This document shows positions 22,628 to 34,275 of a DNA stretch of 64,000 bases, piece by piece. The notes beneath the pieces are model-generated. The model did not search any database, had not been told where the DNA came from, and saw nothing but the letters and a program-made list of their open reading frames with translations. The position numbers were made by a program, and so were the translations under genes. The stretch is from Epiperipatus broadwayi. Taxonomy: Eukaryota > Onychophora > Udeonychophora > Euonychophora > Peripatidae. The stretch spans positions 2,011,001 to 2,075,000 of the forward strand of contig JAQFVV010006306.1 in assembly GCA_028023455.1 (NCBI GenBank), given 5' to 3'. The stretch's first letter is position 1, and each line of letters begins with the position of its first letter.

Positions 22628-23880
22628 AGTGGAGGATTCTAAAAATCCCCTAATTGGGAATTCAGGCTGTCTTTCAGTGATGATCTTTTATTTAGGTACT
22701 GCAGATAACCTTCAAGTGATGGAAGATTGCCAAAATGGGAAGAATTATCTAAGATTAAATGGGACATTATTGGACTTTGAGAAGTCAGAAGAAAATGTGA
22801 AGAGACAATTGACTTAGAAAGTAGATGTTCTTTACTACAAAGGCACAAATATTGGAAGTGCAATGGATTCATTTTAAATAAAAACTGAAAGATCAATGTT
22901 GTGGGGGTTGGTGGTACATTAAACAGGATAACAAGATTACTTATTCAGTTTAACGAAAGAAACCTAATGCTGATAGTTCAGGTTTATGTCCCAACAAGTT
23001 CTCATTATGGTGAAGAAATAAAAGAATTTTATATGGATATACCAAATGCTTTTGCTCAGACCATACATCCTTTTAAAGTTATCGTGGAAGATGTTAATGC
23101 TACAATTGATGAACAATTGAAAAATAAAGCTATAGGTAAGTTTGATTACACAGATAAAAATATAAGAAGACACAGATATAAGCAGGTCACAGACAAAGAA
23201 AACTATATAATATAAATTCTTTCTTTGAGAAACATGTTAAACAAAAATGGATATGGAAGCATCCACATAAAGATATGGTGGAATTGGATTATATTTTAAC
23301 TAATAGAAAGTATGTATCTTAGGTCTGTAATGTAACTAATAGATTTATCGACAGAAGTGATTCATCAATTAATGAGATATAAGATATACCTTAATGCAAA
23401 ACTAAAGATAGAAAATATTAAGAAAGACAGTATTAACAGTTTATATTCTTAATCTTCAGAAATATTCCAATGAATTTAAATTAGAATTTACAAATATTTA
23501 AAAATATTAACAAGATTTGAAGCTGGCTTAAACTAAATTGAAATCACTAAAAAGATAACAGATACATTTATAAAAGAATTGCAAGAAAAATAGCTAGTTC
23601 AAAAAAGAAGCAATTTACAGATACATTTTCTGCTGAGATGAGAAAATATATATATAAAATTAATGTCTAAAGTTTTGTAATGGTGTATAGAAAAAGTGTT
23701 GATAATGATGTAAAAAAGTATAATATGAATTAAGATTGTAAAAGACCTAGAAGGAGACCACATATAAGATGGATGGGTAAAATAGGGACATGGACTTATG
23801 TGAAGAAGAGAGGCTAGAGATTAGAGAAGATGGATTGAACTTGGAGAGACTTTTATCCTGCAGTGGATCAAAAGAAAATA
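22628..23880 (+). pseudogene. RTE-type LINE copy 1, internally deleted
   Basis: The endonuclease part is recognisable at 22970-23190 (LIVQVYVPTSSHYGEEIKEFYMD, then VIVEDVNATID where active copies have GDFNA, then DYTDKNIRRH). This is followed by the remains of ILTNRKY near 23290. The sequence then jumps at about 23650-23735 to the element's 3' end: GACCTAGAAGGAGACCACAT, then GATGGATTGAACTTGGAGAG and CTGCAGTGGAT. The whole reverse transcriptase is missing. The upstream end matches the head of copy 3 (GTGGAGG...AAAAATCCCC). The catalytic Gly of GDFNA is changed to Glu, and stops and frameshifts are frequent, so it is dead. Confidence 0.75.
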
Positions 23881-24009
23881 GAAGTCAAAAGTATATAACA
23901 ACATATTGATTTTTGAAGAAAAGTTATTTCAGCAGTATGAAGAAAAAATGGAACTATTACTAAAATGAGAGATGACAACATTAAATGTATAAAAGAGTTC
24001 TATATACAA

Positions 24010-24232
24010 TTGTTAAATTTTTATTTACCATTGTCAAACTCACTTCACTCACAACTTTGACACCATCCACCTCAGATAAATACAATAATGATTATTACTA
24101 ATCATTTTCTAAACTAGAGATTATCTCTAGCACAGATATACCCTTTAAACCTCAGTTAAAGATTAATATATCTGATTTTTTTAATTTTACACATATACAC
24201 ATGTGGAGTTATTCACTTTTCTCTTTCCCATG
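24010..24232 (-). repeat. Repeat D, copy 1
   Basis: The reverse complement matches 43067-43282 nearly throughout. Landmarks are CTTTAACTGAGGTTTAAAGG, GTATATCTGTGCTAGAGATA, AATGATTAGTAATAATCATT and GAGTTTGACAATGGTAAAT. No coding or tRNA-like features. At the other site it directly follows a SINE-E start, so the two may belong to one composite element. Confidence 0.7.
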
Positions 24233-24562
24233 TGTAATATCTTTATAGATATATTAAAGAACCTCTTATAAAGAATTATATAATTTGCAGTTATTAGATC
24301 TTCTGAATTGCACAATATTTTAAATGAAGAAGTGAGACCTATAATTAAATATATCAAGAAGAGAGAAACTTCATGAAATGACGAAATTATAATTGTTATT
24401 TAAAAGAAGCAAATGAAGAAATTTAAAAATTGTTGGCAGAGTTATATGCCAAATAATTGGAAAATGCGATAGTATTATTGACATGATAAGGATCTTAGAA
24501 ATTATAGACCTATTGTTCTGATCTTTGCAAAATGTTTAAAATAGTTACAACTACAGTGAATT

Positions 24563-24745
24563 TGTCAAGCATTGTTAGCCGAGAGGTCAGTGCAGTCGCC
24601 TTGCAAGCAAGCAGTTGGTTGCAGATGGTTGTTGCGAGTTCGCCTCACGGCGATGCTTGGATTTTAACTAACCAAATAAACAAATAGGATTTTAAATTGG
24701 TTTAACACAGTGGGTCACATCCAAGTATTGATAAAAGTTTAAAAA
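24563..24745 (+). mobile_element. tRNA-derived SINE inside an RTE copy
   Basis: Begins TTGTCAAGCATTGTTAGCCG, an A-box-like head shared with the copy at 42701. It continues through a tRNA-like segment with CTTGCAA (anticodon-loop-like, UGC) and a B-box-like GCGAGTTCGCCTC, ending in the acceptor complement GATGCTT. A short unrelated AT-rich body follows, with no clear end. It interrupts the reverse transcriptase of RTE copy 2. Confidence 0.6.
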
Positions 24746-25135
24746 AGGATCAATATATATGAACTGTCATTACAGTTTGCATTTGTGGATTATGAAAAGG
24801 CATTTAATTCTATAGACATTTCCATAGTGATTAAAGCATTAGATCAACAATTATTAGATTATACAATGATACTAAAGATTAATATAGAGGGAATATATGA
24901 CAAAATGATTACATGTCTCCTAAAATTTTCACAGCAGGTTTACAAGAAATATTTTATGGATTAGAAAAGGTAGCTACTGTAATAAGGATAAATGACATCA
25001 TCTAGATTATCAGGTAAAAGTAAAACTAAAGACAAATGCTCAATAGATTTACTCAAAAGAAAATAAAAGATTGATTACCATGATTAAAAATCAACAAAAA
25101 GAGAATTCCTTGGTCAGATTATTAAAGCAGATAGA

Positions 25136-25680
25136 AATGTCACATGACCACCATTCTTTATGCTTACACAAGCTGTTTATACAAAGGCTAAACTCTCCAT
25201 ACAGTAGCGCCACTCAGTGCAAGCCAGAGTAATTAATAAATTAAATGCAGGAAGGCTTGTGCATTAAATCCCTATCTAGTGACTACTCATCCAATATCCC
25301 CAGACTAGTTAGTAGCTTGTGGATTTCATCAGTGAAGAGCCTTGGATCTGAGAGCATTGCATCTAGGCCTTAGGATCTAATGTAACCCTCCAGCAGCCAC
25401 CTATTAACTTATTAGTTAACTATAAAGCTTTAGTACAAAATGAAAACACAATAACGTTTTCAATTCAAGCTCATTAGCTTGTATAGTCATATAGATCTAT
25501 ACTCAGATTAGTACACATACTTTTTGGTATCTTTGGTTCTTTAATAACCACAGACACTATAATCCTATTAGATGAGTGGACACTAGATAGTGATTTTATG
25601 CACAAGCTTTTCTGCATCCATTAATTACCCTGGCTTGCACTGAGTGGTGCTACTGTATGGAGAGTTTAGCCTCTGAGCAA
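25136..25680. mobile_element. Family A foldback, copy A1 (long form)
   Basis: The left arm starts GTCACATGACCACC and includes CTCTCCATACAGTAGCGCCA; the right arm has the reverse complement ending CTGTATGGAGAGTTTAGCC. The long internal body (about 25385-25570) is shared with copies at 45250 and 49085. A minus-strand hammerhead lies at 25289-25345; its GAAAC is changed (CTAAC), so that core is broken. It interrupts the RTE sequence between ATTATTAAAGCAGATAG and GATGAAATTAAC, which are contiguous in copy 4. Confidence 0.8.
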
Positions 25681-27482
25681 ATAGTAATAGATGAAATTAA
25701 CATAAAATTAAACTCAGATAAAGTGTTTTTTGGTAGAGGTACCAACATTAAAAATAAATATGCTTATAAGTTTCAAAAGGAGGATTTTTAAAACATGTTT
25801 TACCAGATCTTACTTATTGATATGAAATTTGGACACTTAACTAAAGAGAAATTCAGAGACTGCAGACTAATTAATAGAATATGAAGGGATATATGTTACG
25901 AGTAAGAAGAAATCAGAAATGAAATACATGGGTGAAAAAACAATTGACTATCACTGAAAGAATTAAGAAACTGAAATGGGACTTGGGTTGAACATATTTC
26001 TATAAGGGATGATAATAGATAGACAGTTGGGTTGAACATATTTCTATAAGAGATGATAATAGATAGACAGTTGAAGTCCTAAACTGAATTCCAAGAGATC
26101 ATAAAAGATCTAAAAAGAAATCAAATATGAGATAGAAGGATGAAATAAGGAAGTATGCTAGTGTGATGTGGAAAAACAAAACTAAAGATTAGAAAAACTA
26201 AATTAAATTAAAAGACATCTTAATCTTGTAATGTGTCAAAAATGATTAAAAATGATGATTCATCATCATCAATCATTATCAACCCATTGTAGGATGAAGT
26301 CTCTTCAAGTTCAATCCATCTTCTCCAATATTTAGCCTCTCTTCTCCACATCACTCCTGCATTCTTTATTTCATCCATCCATCTCACATGTGGTCTCTTT
26401 CTGGGTCTTTTACAATCTCTTGGAATCCAATTTAATATTTCAATTGCCCATCTATTATCATATCTTTTAGAAATATGTTCAGCTAAACTCTACTTCAGTC
26501 TTTTTAATTCTTTCAACAATGTCAGCAACACTTGTTTGTTCTCTTACCCATGTATTGAGTTTTCAATCTCTTGATACTCCTAATGTGTATTTCTCCATAC
26601 ATATTTGAGTATGTTGAAGTCTCTGTATTGCTTTTCTATTAATTATCCAAACCTCAGATTCATAAGTAAAAACTGCTAAAACATGTTTATTAAAAAATCT
26701 TTCTTTTCAAACACATAGGCATATATCCTTTTAATATTAAGTTATTTCTACCAAAAGCATTCCAACCCAAGTTTATCTATGATTAATTTCATCCATTATA
26801 TTTCCATCTGTAGTAATAATCTGACCAAGGTATTATATAGTTGTTAACGTTTTCTAACGCATCATAATCAATCTTTATTTTCACATTTTGAGAAAATCCA
26901 TTGAATATTACTATAATCTCTTTAACACTTGCCTTTAGTTTCTTAATTTCCTCTGATAAACTCTTGCAACATTTCCTGACACTCTGAAGCATTTTTTTGC
27001 AAAAACAACTACACATCTGCAAAATCTAAAACACTTAAATAATCTCCATTTATTTTTACTGCTTTAGCTTCCCACTTTAATCCACAAAATACTTCTAGCA
27101 GCACTGCTGTAACCGTTTTGGAGATATGGAGTAACCCTGTCTTACACCTTCTCAATATTAACCTTTCTAGTATCCATCATTATGTAATCTGTTACTATTG
27201 CATGTTTATAAATATTCTTCTGAATATGACACTATCCTGAGTCTATACCTTGATGATCCAATGATTTAATCACTGAAGAAATGCTTATAGAATCAAATGT
27301 CTTTTTATATAATCTATAAATCCACAGCATAATGGCAATTCACATTCATTGGTCCTTTTTATAACTTCTCTCAATACTTTGATAAACCACATTTAAATAC
27401 AGCTTGTTCTTTTGGTTGGTTGAAATCCAAGGTTCTCTGTAGATGAATTGTAATTATCTTGGTAAAATTTTTACAAAAAAAA

Positions 27483-28560
27483 AATCAGACGTCACATGAC
27501 ATAATTTAATAAGCTTGAATTTACAAATGTTATATATAGAGCTCCCAAAATAAGCTCTTGATAAGCTTTGAGAATATCCTCAACCCCAGACCATTTTCTG
27601 CTACTGGTATCGGCAGTGAGGTGCTAGGATATTCAAGCATTAGATTAAAAATATTAGGACAAGCCCAGCACTTTATCTAATGTATAACTATTAAGTAGAA
27701 AATCTGAAATTTTCAGATATCCATATGTCATTTCCAATCCAGCTATTTAACTTAAATAGCCATATAGGACTGAACTAAGTTCAGATACACCATATATTAA
27801 TAGCTTTGGCAGTATAAAATCATCAAAGCCTTAATAGCAAAAAATAAAATTACAAAAAAAAATCAAGTCAGATGTCACATAACCTAATTTAATAAGCTTG
27901 TATTTACAAATGTTATATATAGAGCTCACAAAATAAGCTCTTAACAAGCTTTGAGAATATCCCCAATCTCAGACTGGTGTCTGCTATGGGCATTGTCAGT
28001 GAGGTGCTAGGATATTCAAGCATTAGATTAAAAATACCAGGACAAACTCAGCACTTTATCTAATGTATTTTTAATCTAATGCTTGAATATTCTAGCACCT
28101 CATTGACGATGCCAGTAGCAGAAACCAGTCTAGGGTTGGGGATATTCTCAAAGCTTGTTAAGAGCTTATTTTGTAAGCTCTATATATAACATTTGTAAAT
28201 AGAAGCTTATTAAATTAGGTCATGTGATATCTGACTAATTGTATTTTTTGCTATTAAGGCTTTGGCGATTTTATATCACTAAAGTTATTAATATATGTGC
28301 ATCTGAACTTAGTTCAGTCTCATATGGCTATTTAAGTTAGATAGCTGGATTGGAAGACATATAGATGTCTGAAAAATTCAGGTTTTCTATTTAATAGTTA
28401 TACATTAGATAAAAGGCTTGGCTTGTCCTGGTATCTTTAGTTAATGCTTGAATATCCTAGCACCTCACTGATGATGCCCATAGCAGAAACAGGTCTGGGG
28501 TTGGGGATATTCTCAAAGTTTGTTAAGAGCTTATTTTGCAAGCTCTATATATAACATTGG
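27483..28560. mobile_element. Family B palindrome with four hammerhead cores
   Basis: About 1.08 kb inserted in RTE copy 3, flanked by TTGGTAAAATTTT (27468 region) and TTGGTAAAAAATTT (28556 region), which look like a target duplication of about 12 bp. Each arm holds two head-to-tail monomers of about 360-380 bp. Hammerhead-like sequences lie at 27572-27634 and 27955-28017 (minus) and at 28085-28147 and 28450-28512 (plus). The monomer body (GGACTGAACTAAGTTCAGAT) is similar to the family A body (GATCTGAACTCAGTTCAGAA), so A and B are related. The first three cores carry disabling changes (A6 to C; G8 to A plus A13 to C; C3 to T); the last is intact. No protein is encoded. Confidence 0.8.
28450..28512 (+). 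ncRNA. Hammerhead ribozyme, type I, intact core (family B)
   Basis: Self-cleaving RNA motif. CTGATGA is at 28468-28474. Stem II is TGC (28475-28477) with GCA (28483-28485) and a CCATA loop. GAAAC is at 28486-28490 and the cleavage triplet GTC at 28493-28495. Stem I proximal: ACCTCA (28462-28467) with TGGGGT (28496-28501), six pairs including one G-T. Then an internal loop, then stem I distal: GAATATCC (28450-28457) with GGATATTC (28505-28512), eight perfect pairs. Stem III is only two pairs with a two-base loop, so the active form may be a dimer. All universally conserved core bases are present. The internal loop and loop II are placed for the loop-loop contact seen in natural hammerheads. 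Confidence 0.8.
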
Positions 28561-30069
28561 TAAAAAATTTGTATAAAACTGATAAAAGAGTGATAGGTCT
28601 GTAATTTCTAATTTCTTCTTTATAACCTTTTTAAAATATTAATATCAATACAGCATTCTTCCATTCATTTGCACATCTTTATCATTTAGACATCTGATAT
28701 ATAACTTTGCCAAAAACATAATTCTAGTCTTCTTTTTTTAATATATTGATTATAATTCCATCATTACCTGGAACTTTTGCCTTCTTTATAAATTTAATTG
28801 CATGTCTCACTTCTTCATTTAAAATCCTGGGCAATCATTTTACAAAATTCGAGATGTTGGAATCCTTTCTTTTATTCATAAATTCTCTAGTCTCAGTAGA
28901 AATTTTATTAGTCAATTGCTGCTTTTTTTCTACCAGCTATCTTTGTTGCAGTTTGTAAAAGTGCATCAGTTATTTTCATATTAATTTCATTCAAATCTAA
29001 ATCATGTTCAAAATCAACTAATACTTGAAACCGATTTGTAAGTTCTAATTTAAAATCATTAGAATGTTTCTGAAGATTAGGAATATCAACTGTAAATATT
29101 GTTTTTCTCAATAATTTTTGTCTCTCTAGTTTTACATTAACAGGTAACTTACACCTTACTAATCGATGATCACTTCCTGTGTTAAATTTATTAAGAACAT
29201 TACAATCTTGAAATATGTATTTCCTGTTAGTCAAAATATAATCCAATTCTGCTGTACCTTCATTTGGATGCTTTTATGTCCATTTCCTTTTAACATTTTT
29301 CTAAAAAAAAATAAATCATAATATAGTTTTTCTTTTTCTGCAAACTCTACAAGTTTATGTCCTCTCTCATTTTTATTACCATAACCAAAATTACCTACAG
29401 CACTTTCATTTTTCATTTGTTTACCAATTCTAGCATTAAAGTCTCCTATAACAATTTTAAAAAGTTTAGTCTGATCAAAAACCTTTTGCACATCCATATA
29501 AAAATCTTCTATTACTTCAGCACTATGAGAACTTATTGGGGCATAAACCTGAATTATCTGCATTTGTTATCTGCTATTAAGTTGTATAACTAATCTTGCC
29601 ACTCTGTCCAATACATCATCAATCTCCACAATATTGCTCTTCCACTTTTTATTTATAATGAATCCTACTCCACTTGTATTTCCAATATTTGTGCCTTTAT
29701 AATAGTGTACATTTCCACTTTTTTAATCAATTGTTTCTTCACCTTTTCTTCTAACTTCACAAAGTCCAATAATGTCCCATTTAATATGAGACACTTCTTC
29801 CAATTCTTGCAATCTTCTCCATTAGAAAATGATCTGCAGTTGTAAGTACCTAAATAAAAAGTTGTCATCAAATGATAGCCTGGGTTCTCAATCAGGGGAT
29901 TCTTAGCACCCTCCACCTTCGGCCACCAACTGCTGCCTTGACTGGTGACTTTACAATCTCTTGGTAATAAGGATCATGATTTAGTTTTGTCTGTCATGAT
30001 TGTATATGTCTATTAGAAAAAAAATTTCATTCACACATACACATTCATTCTGCCTAGTCAGACAACTGA

Positions 30070-30315
30070 GAAGAAACACCATGTTGTTTCTTGATCTTAA
30101 ACTCAGAGGTAAAAAGCCAATAAATTTATCACATTGGCTAATGCATGTTGGTGAGCAGCCCATCCATGTTCATGTACTATATGAATAATGACATAGTAAT
30201 AACAGCTGCAATGACAAGAACGTATGGAGTGGACATTAGGCAATTTGCCCTGCTCAGTTCCTTTAAGGCCTCCAAGAGGAATCAAAGGGTCTCCTTTCAG
30301 TTAATAGCAAACTCC
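30070..30315 (+). repeat. Repeat G, copy 2
   Basis: Matches the reverse complement of 2090-2310 (TTTCTTGATCTTAAA through TATGGAGTGGACATTA to the GGAATCAAAG region). Two 60-odd-codon frames cross it on opposite strands, and neither is kept in the other copy, so it is treated as noncoding repeat. Confidence 0.5.
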
Positions 30316-30593
30316 TTTTTGCAGCCATTAATAAAATAGAAATCAGGTTTTGTTTATTTAATTCTTGACCTCGAAATGTTTTTTTTTTCCTGTTATTTCA
30401 TTTTTATTATCTTTTAATAGTGTCCAAGTTGAAATGCATATTGTCATATTTTATTTTTAATATTAATTTTTTATCAAAATCATAAAATAAAAAAGTATTC
30501 TTTCCAAAAAAAAGTGAAAACTTTTTTTACAACATACAAGAATAAACTGAGCAAATATACTTAATTTAAAACTTCTACAATCACAATTCAAAC

Positions 30594-30711
30594 CCTCTGA
30601 CATCCATTGATTACTCTAGCTTGCTGGGTGTGGCAATATGTATAATGAGTTTTGCCTGTTTTAATAAGTTATAAGCAAGCATAAGAAATGATGATCATGT
30701 GATATATGAGT
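30594..30711 (+). mobile_element. Family A foldback fragment A2 (right arm)
   Basis: CTGACATCCATTGATTACTC through GAGTTTTGCCTGTTTTAATA to GCATAAGAAATGATGATC matches the right arm of the copy at 53330-53826. The rest was lost or never present. RTE copy 4 is inserted at its end. No hammerhead remains. Confidence 0.75.
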
Positions 30712-32081
30712 ATACTGTGTTCATAATCTACAAATCCAAAGCATAATGGCAATCATATTCATTTGTCCTTTCTATAACTTATCTCAATACCTGGATATGA
30801 TCTACTGAACTAAAACCATTTTTAAATTCAGCTTGTTCTCTTGGTTGGTGGAAATCCAATGTTCTCTGTAGATGAGTTGTAATTATCTTAGTAAAAATTT
30901 TGTATAAAACTGATAAAAGGCTGGTACATCTGTAATTTTTAATATTTTCTTTATCACCATTTTAAAATATTAATATTAATACTGCATTCTTCCAATCATC
31001 CGGTACATCTTTATCATTATATTTATAGATTATGAAAAGGCATTTGATTCTGTAAACATTTCTTCAGTGATTAAAGCATTGGATCATCAAGATACAGACC
31101 CAGGATATTGTCATATTTTAAAGAATATAAAAATGCAACAGCAAACAGCAACAATTAGATTACATAATGATACTAGACATTGAGAAGGGTGTAAGACAAG
31201 GTGACTCCATATCTCCAAAACCTTTTACAGCAGTGCTGCAAGAAGTATTTTGTGGATTAAAATGGGAAGCTAAAGGAGTGAAAGTATATGGAGATTATTT
31301 AAGTAATTTAGATTTTGCAGATGATGTAGGCAAATAATGCTTTAGAGCTGCTGGAAATGTTGCAGGAGTTATCAGATGAAAGTAGGAAAGTAGGACTAAA
31401 GATAAATGTTAAAAAGACTAAAGTAATGTTTAATGGATTTTCTCAAAATATGAAAATAAAGATTAATTATGATGAGTTAGAAGAAGTTAATAGCTACAAA
31501 TACCTTGGTCCAATTATTAATACAGATGGAAACATAATGGATGAAATTAATCATAGAATTAAACTTGGTTGGAGTGCTTTTGGTAGAAATAACTTGATAC
31601 TAAAAGGAAATATGCCTATGTGTTTGAAAAGGATGGTTTTTAATAAATGTGTTTTACCAATTCTTACTTATGGATCTGAGACTTGGACACTTAATAGAAG
31701 AGCAATATGAGACTTCAGACCACTCAAAGAAGTATGGAGAGATGCACGTTGGGAGTAACAATGAGATTGAAAATGCAATATATGGGTAAGAGAACAAACA
31801 GGTGTTACTGACCTCATTGAAAATTAAAAGACTGAAATGGAGTTGGGCTGGGCATATTTCTAGAAGAGATGATAGTAGATGGACAATTGAAATCTTAAAC
31901 TGAATACCAAGAGATTGTAAAAGACACAGAAAGAGACCACATGTGAGATGGATCGATGAAATAAGAAAGTGTGCAGGGGTGATGTGGAGAAGATAAGCTA
32001 AATATCGGAGATGGATTGAACTTGGAGAGACCTTCATCCTGCAGTGGATTAATAATGGTTGATGATGAAGATACTGTGTTC
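30712..32081 (+). mobile_element. RTE LINE copy 4, 5'-inverted (twin-primed) insertion
   Basis: Flanked by a perfect 11-bp target duplication, ATACTGTGTTC (30712-30722 and 32071-32081). Positions 30723-31020 are in antisense: the reverse complement encodes VPDDWKNAVLILIF, NYRCTSLLSVLYKIFTKII and FHQPREQAEFKNGFSSVDHI, ending at FVDYE-like sequence. From 31021 the sense strand resumes exactly there with FIDYEKAFDSV. It continues through KGVRQGDSISP, NLDFADDV (31307-31330, stop soon after) and a clean 117-codon stretch at 31357-31710 (NSYKYLGPIINTDGNIMDEI, LTYGSETWTL), to the CTGCAGTGGAT and GGTTGATGATGAAG tail. This arrangement is the signature of twin priming during target-primed reverse transcription. 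Stops make it inactive. Confidence 0.9.
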
Positions 32082-33546
32082 TACATACCTATAATTGCGA
32101 TGAGTAGTTGTACCAATAACGCAAAATATTTATTGTGAAATGTTTCTAATATCATTCGTTAAAACGTTTTTTTTTCCTGGCATATTTTATGCACATTTAT
32201 TTTTAATTTTAAAAGATAATAATGTATTATTTTTATTTTTAATTTTAAAAGTTAATAATGTATTATTTTTAAAATTACAGCAGTGTTAGAGTTATATATA
32301 TATATAATCACATAGAATAATGGCGGGAAATGTTTGTGATGTGTTTACACATTTATGGTCATAATTTAAGCGAAAATTTGAAACCATAATTAAAATGTTT
32401 TATTGCACACACCCACGCTTATATCTATATAGCTGTAATTTTATTGCGTGTTAAATGCTCGGAACTTTAAATCTCTAATTTGATTACTGATTAAAGCAAG
32501 AGTTTAAACAGTTTTGGAGAAGAGGAAAAGGCGTTTTGCCAAATATGTTTAAATTTTCGCAGTTGTTATTCTAACTTTTCTAAATAAAAAAAATGAACTG
32601 CTCTTCCATATACTTATTATTTAAAGTAAATTTTATCTCATTTTCTATTTAAGTCAATAATTAATTCGTATTGATAGTGTATGTGTGTGAAAAGAGTATT
32701 CAATAAATATGCAAATTATACGTATTTAGCATAATTAGGATATTTGAAAAATTTTGAATTAAATTGTAAAAACTAAAATTTCACTTAGCATTCCTATGGA
32801 TTTTAAGAATGTAGGTAAAACTTTCACATTATTAATTAGATTTTTGCCAACTCGGTTCATCTTTTAGTTTTTTTTTTTCAGTATAAATGCGAGGTTATTC
32901 TCGTCTCTAAATGATAGCCATATGGAGGATGTTGTTAAAACAATCGTGCATATAGACCACCAACATTATTTTTCAAAAAATGTAATAAAATAATATATTG
33001 TTTGACTTGTGATAAACCTACAAATGGTATTCGTACATTATATTTGTCAAAAAGAGTAGAAAAACAGACAGAATATAATAATAAATAGAGAATTATATCT
33101 ATCATATGGTTTAAAGAAAATGTTCTCGAACATAAATCTATTAACTATTAGTGTTTAAGCAATATAAAAATAGAATCCTTATATATAAATTACAGCATAT
33201 AATGATTGATAAAATAGGTTAGTTAGACTGCTAAAGGATATGAAATTAAATCCTTTACTAAGTGAATTTTTTTATATAACGCACATGTTAATATACAAGG
33301 AGATTAGGGGGATTTTTTATAATTTATATTTATTAATAACGTCATATTACATAAAGTGTATTTATATTTCCATAAGGCCTAACCGAGACACAAGATAAAA
33401 AAAACAAAACATTTGCAGATATGTATATTTCAATACGAAATAAAAGAAATCACAAAACATATAGTCACATTACTAACAATATATTTGTTTCTTAATATAA
33501 ACAAAAGCAAATAAACATTCCACCAGCTCTGATGCTTGTGTATGTG
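32082..33546. other. AT-rich DNA, nothing identified
   Basis: No open frame or recognisable repeat. A local tandem duplication of about 40 bp occurs at 32195-32270 (TTTTTATTTTTAATTTTAAAAG units). Confidence 0.5.
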
Positions 33547-33905
33547 TTGTTAAAACAGGCAAAACTCACTATATATATTCCCACACACAGCAAGCTAGAG
33601 TAATCAATGGATGCCAGAAGGCATGTGCATAAAATCCCCATCTAGTGCCTACTCATCCAATATCCCCAGACTAGTTTCTGGTTTATGGCCTTCATCAGTG
33701 AGGAGCCTTGGATCTGAGAGCACTGCACCTAGATCTGAGGATCTAATGCAGCCCTCCAGCAATCACCTTTTATCTCCATTTAACTAAAAAACTATGAGTC
33801 TTAAACTGAAAACACCTTAATGTTTCCAATCCAAGCCCATTAGCTTATATAACTTGCTGTGTGTGGAATATATATAGTGAGTTTTAGCCTGTTTCATAAA
33901 CAAAA
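33547..33905. mobile_element. Family A foldback, copy A3 (variant arms)
   Basis: Arms are GTTAAAACAGGCAAAACTCA (left) and its complement around TGAGTTTTAGCCTGTTTCAT (right). The ACTATATATATTCCCACACA block replaces the CCATACAGTAGCGCC block of other copies, as in fragment A2, defining a subfamily. The body contains a minus-strand hammerhead at 33656-33712. Confidence 0.85.
33656..33712 (-). ncRNA. Hammerhead ribozyme, core conserved, weak stem II (family A3)
   Basis: Minus strand: CTGATGA is the complement of 33692-33698, GAAAC of 33674-33678, and the GTC cleavage triplet of 33669-33671. Stem I proximal TCCTCA/TGGGGA and distal TCCAA/TTGGA are both intact. Stem II has a C-A mismatch (GGC facing ACC), leaving two solid pairs, so activity is doubtful. 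Confidence 0.6.
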
Positions 33906-34077
33906 GCAATAAGACAATTGTATATATACATATATTATCTATTAAAAACACAAATTGAAATCACTTATTACTAATATATGAAAATAATGGGCAGCCACTT
34001 TTGTTTGGGGTGAAATGATTGATTAATCAATCAAAAAATTAATTATGAAATATTAAATGACATCACATGATTACCAT

Positions 34078-34275
34078 TCTTTATGCTTACACAAGTTGTT
34101 TGTCACAGAGGCAAAACTATCCATACAGTAGCACCACCCAGTGCAAGCCAGAGTAATCAATAGCTGCATTGGATGAGTAGGCACTAGATAGGGATTTTAT
34201 GCAAAAACCTTTCTGCATCCATTGATTACTCTGGCTTGCACTGAGTAGCGCTACTGTATGGAGAGTTTTGTCATC
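34078..34275. mobile_element. Family A foldback, copy A4 (short, body deleted)
   Basis: Left arm ATTAAATGACATCACATGAT through CCATACAGTAGCACCACC; right arm GAGTAGCGCTACTGTATGGAG. The region that holds the hammerhead in other copies is deleted. It lies immediately upstream of the CR1/Jockey-group LINE. Confidence 0.85.

Larger units (their letters stand above)
23885..26235 (+). pseudogene. RTE-type LINE copy 2 (RT part), nested insertions
   Basis: The reverse transcriptase is recognisable by comparison with copy 4. FVDYEKAFNSIDISIVIKALDQQ lies at about 24785-24850, and the 3' region includes GACAGTTGAAGTCCTAAACTG near 26060. About 50 bp are duplicated in tandem here (GGGTTGAACATATTTCTATAAG at 25986 and 26030). 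Inserted within it are repeat D (24010-24232), a tRNA-derived SINE (24563-24745) and a family A foldback (25136-25680). Many stops; no working frame. The order suggests this copy lay in the genome before those three insertions. Confidence 0.65.
26245..29990 (-). pseudogene. RTE-type LINE copy 3, most complete, interrupted
   Basis: Minus strand, tail-to-tail with copy 2. The 3' tail (GATGATGATGAATC-type repeats) is at 26250-26290 and the head is near 29990. Endonuclease (29563-28908): QVYAPISSHS, GDFNARIG, GNFGYGNKNERGH, then after a frameshift at about 29240 DYILTN and GSDHRLVRC, so every catalytic motif survives. Upstream, 29916-29665 encodes LGTYNCRSF and GTLLDFVKLEEK, typical of RTE endonuclease N-termini. 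The reverse transcriptase is split by the family B palindrome at 27483-28560; parts on either side match copy 4. Multiple stops make it inactive. RTE elements encode one protein with an AP-type endonuclease followed by RT. Confidence 0.8.
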
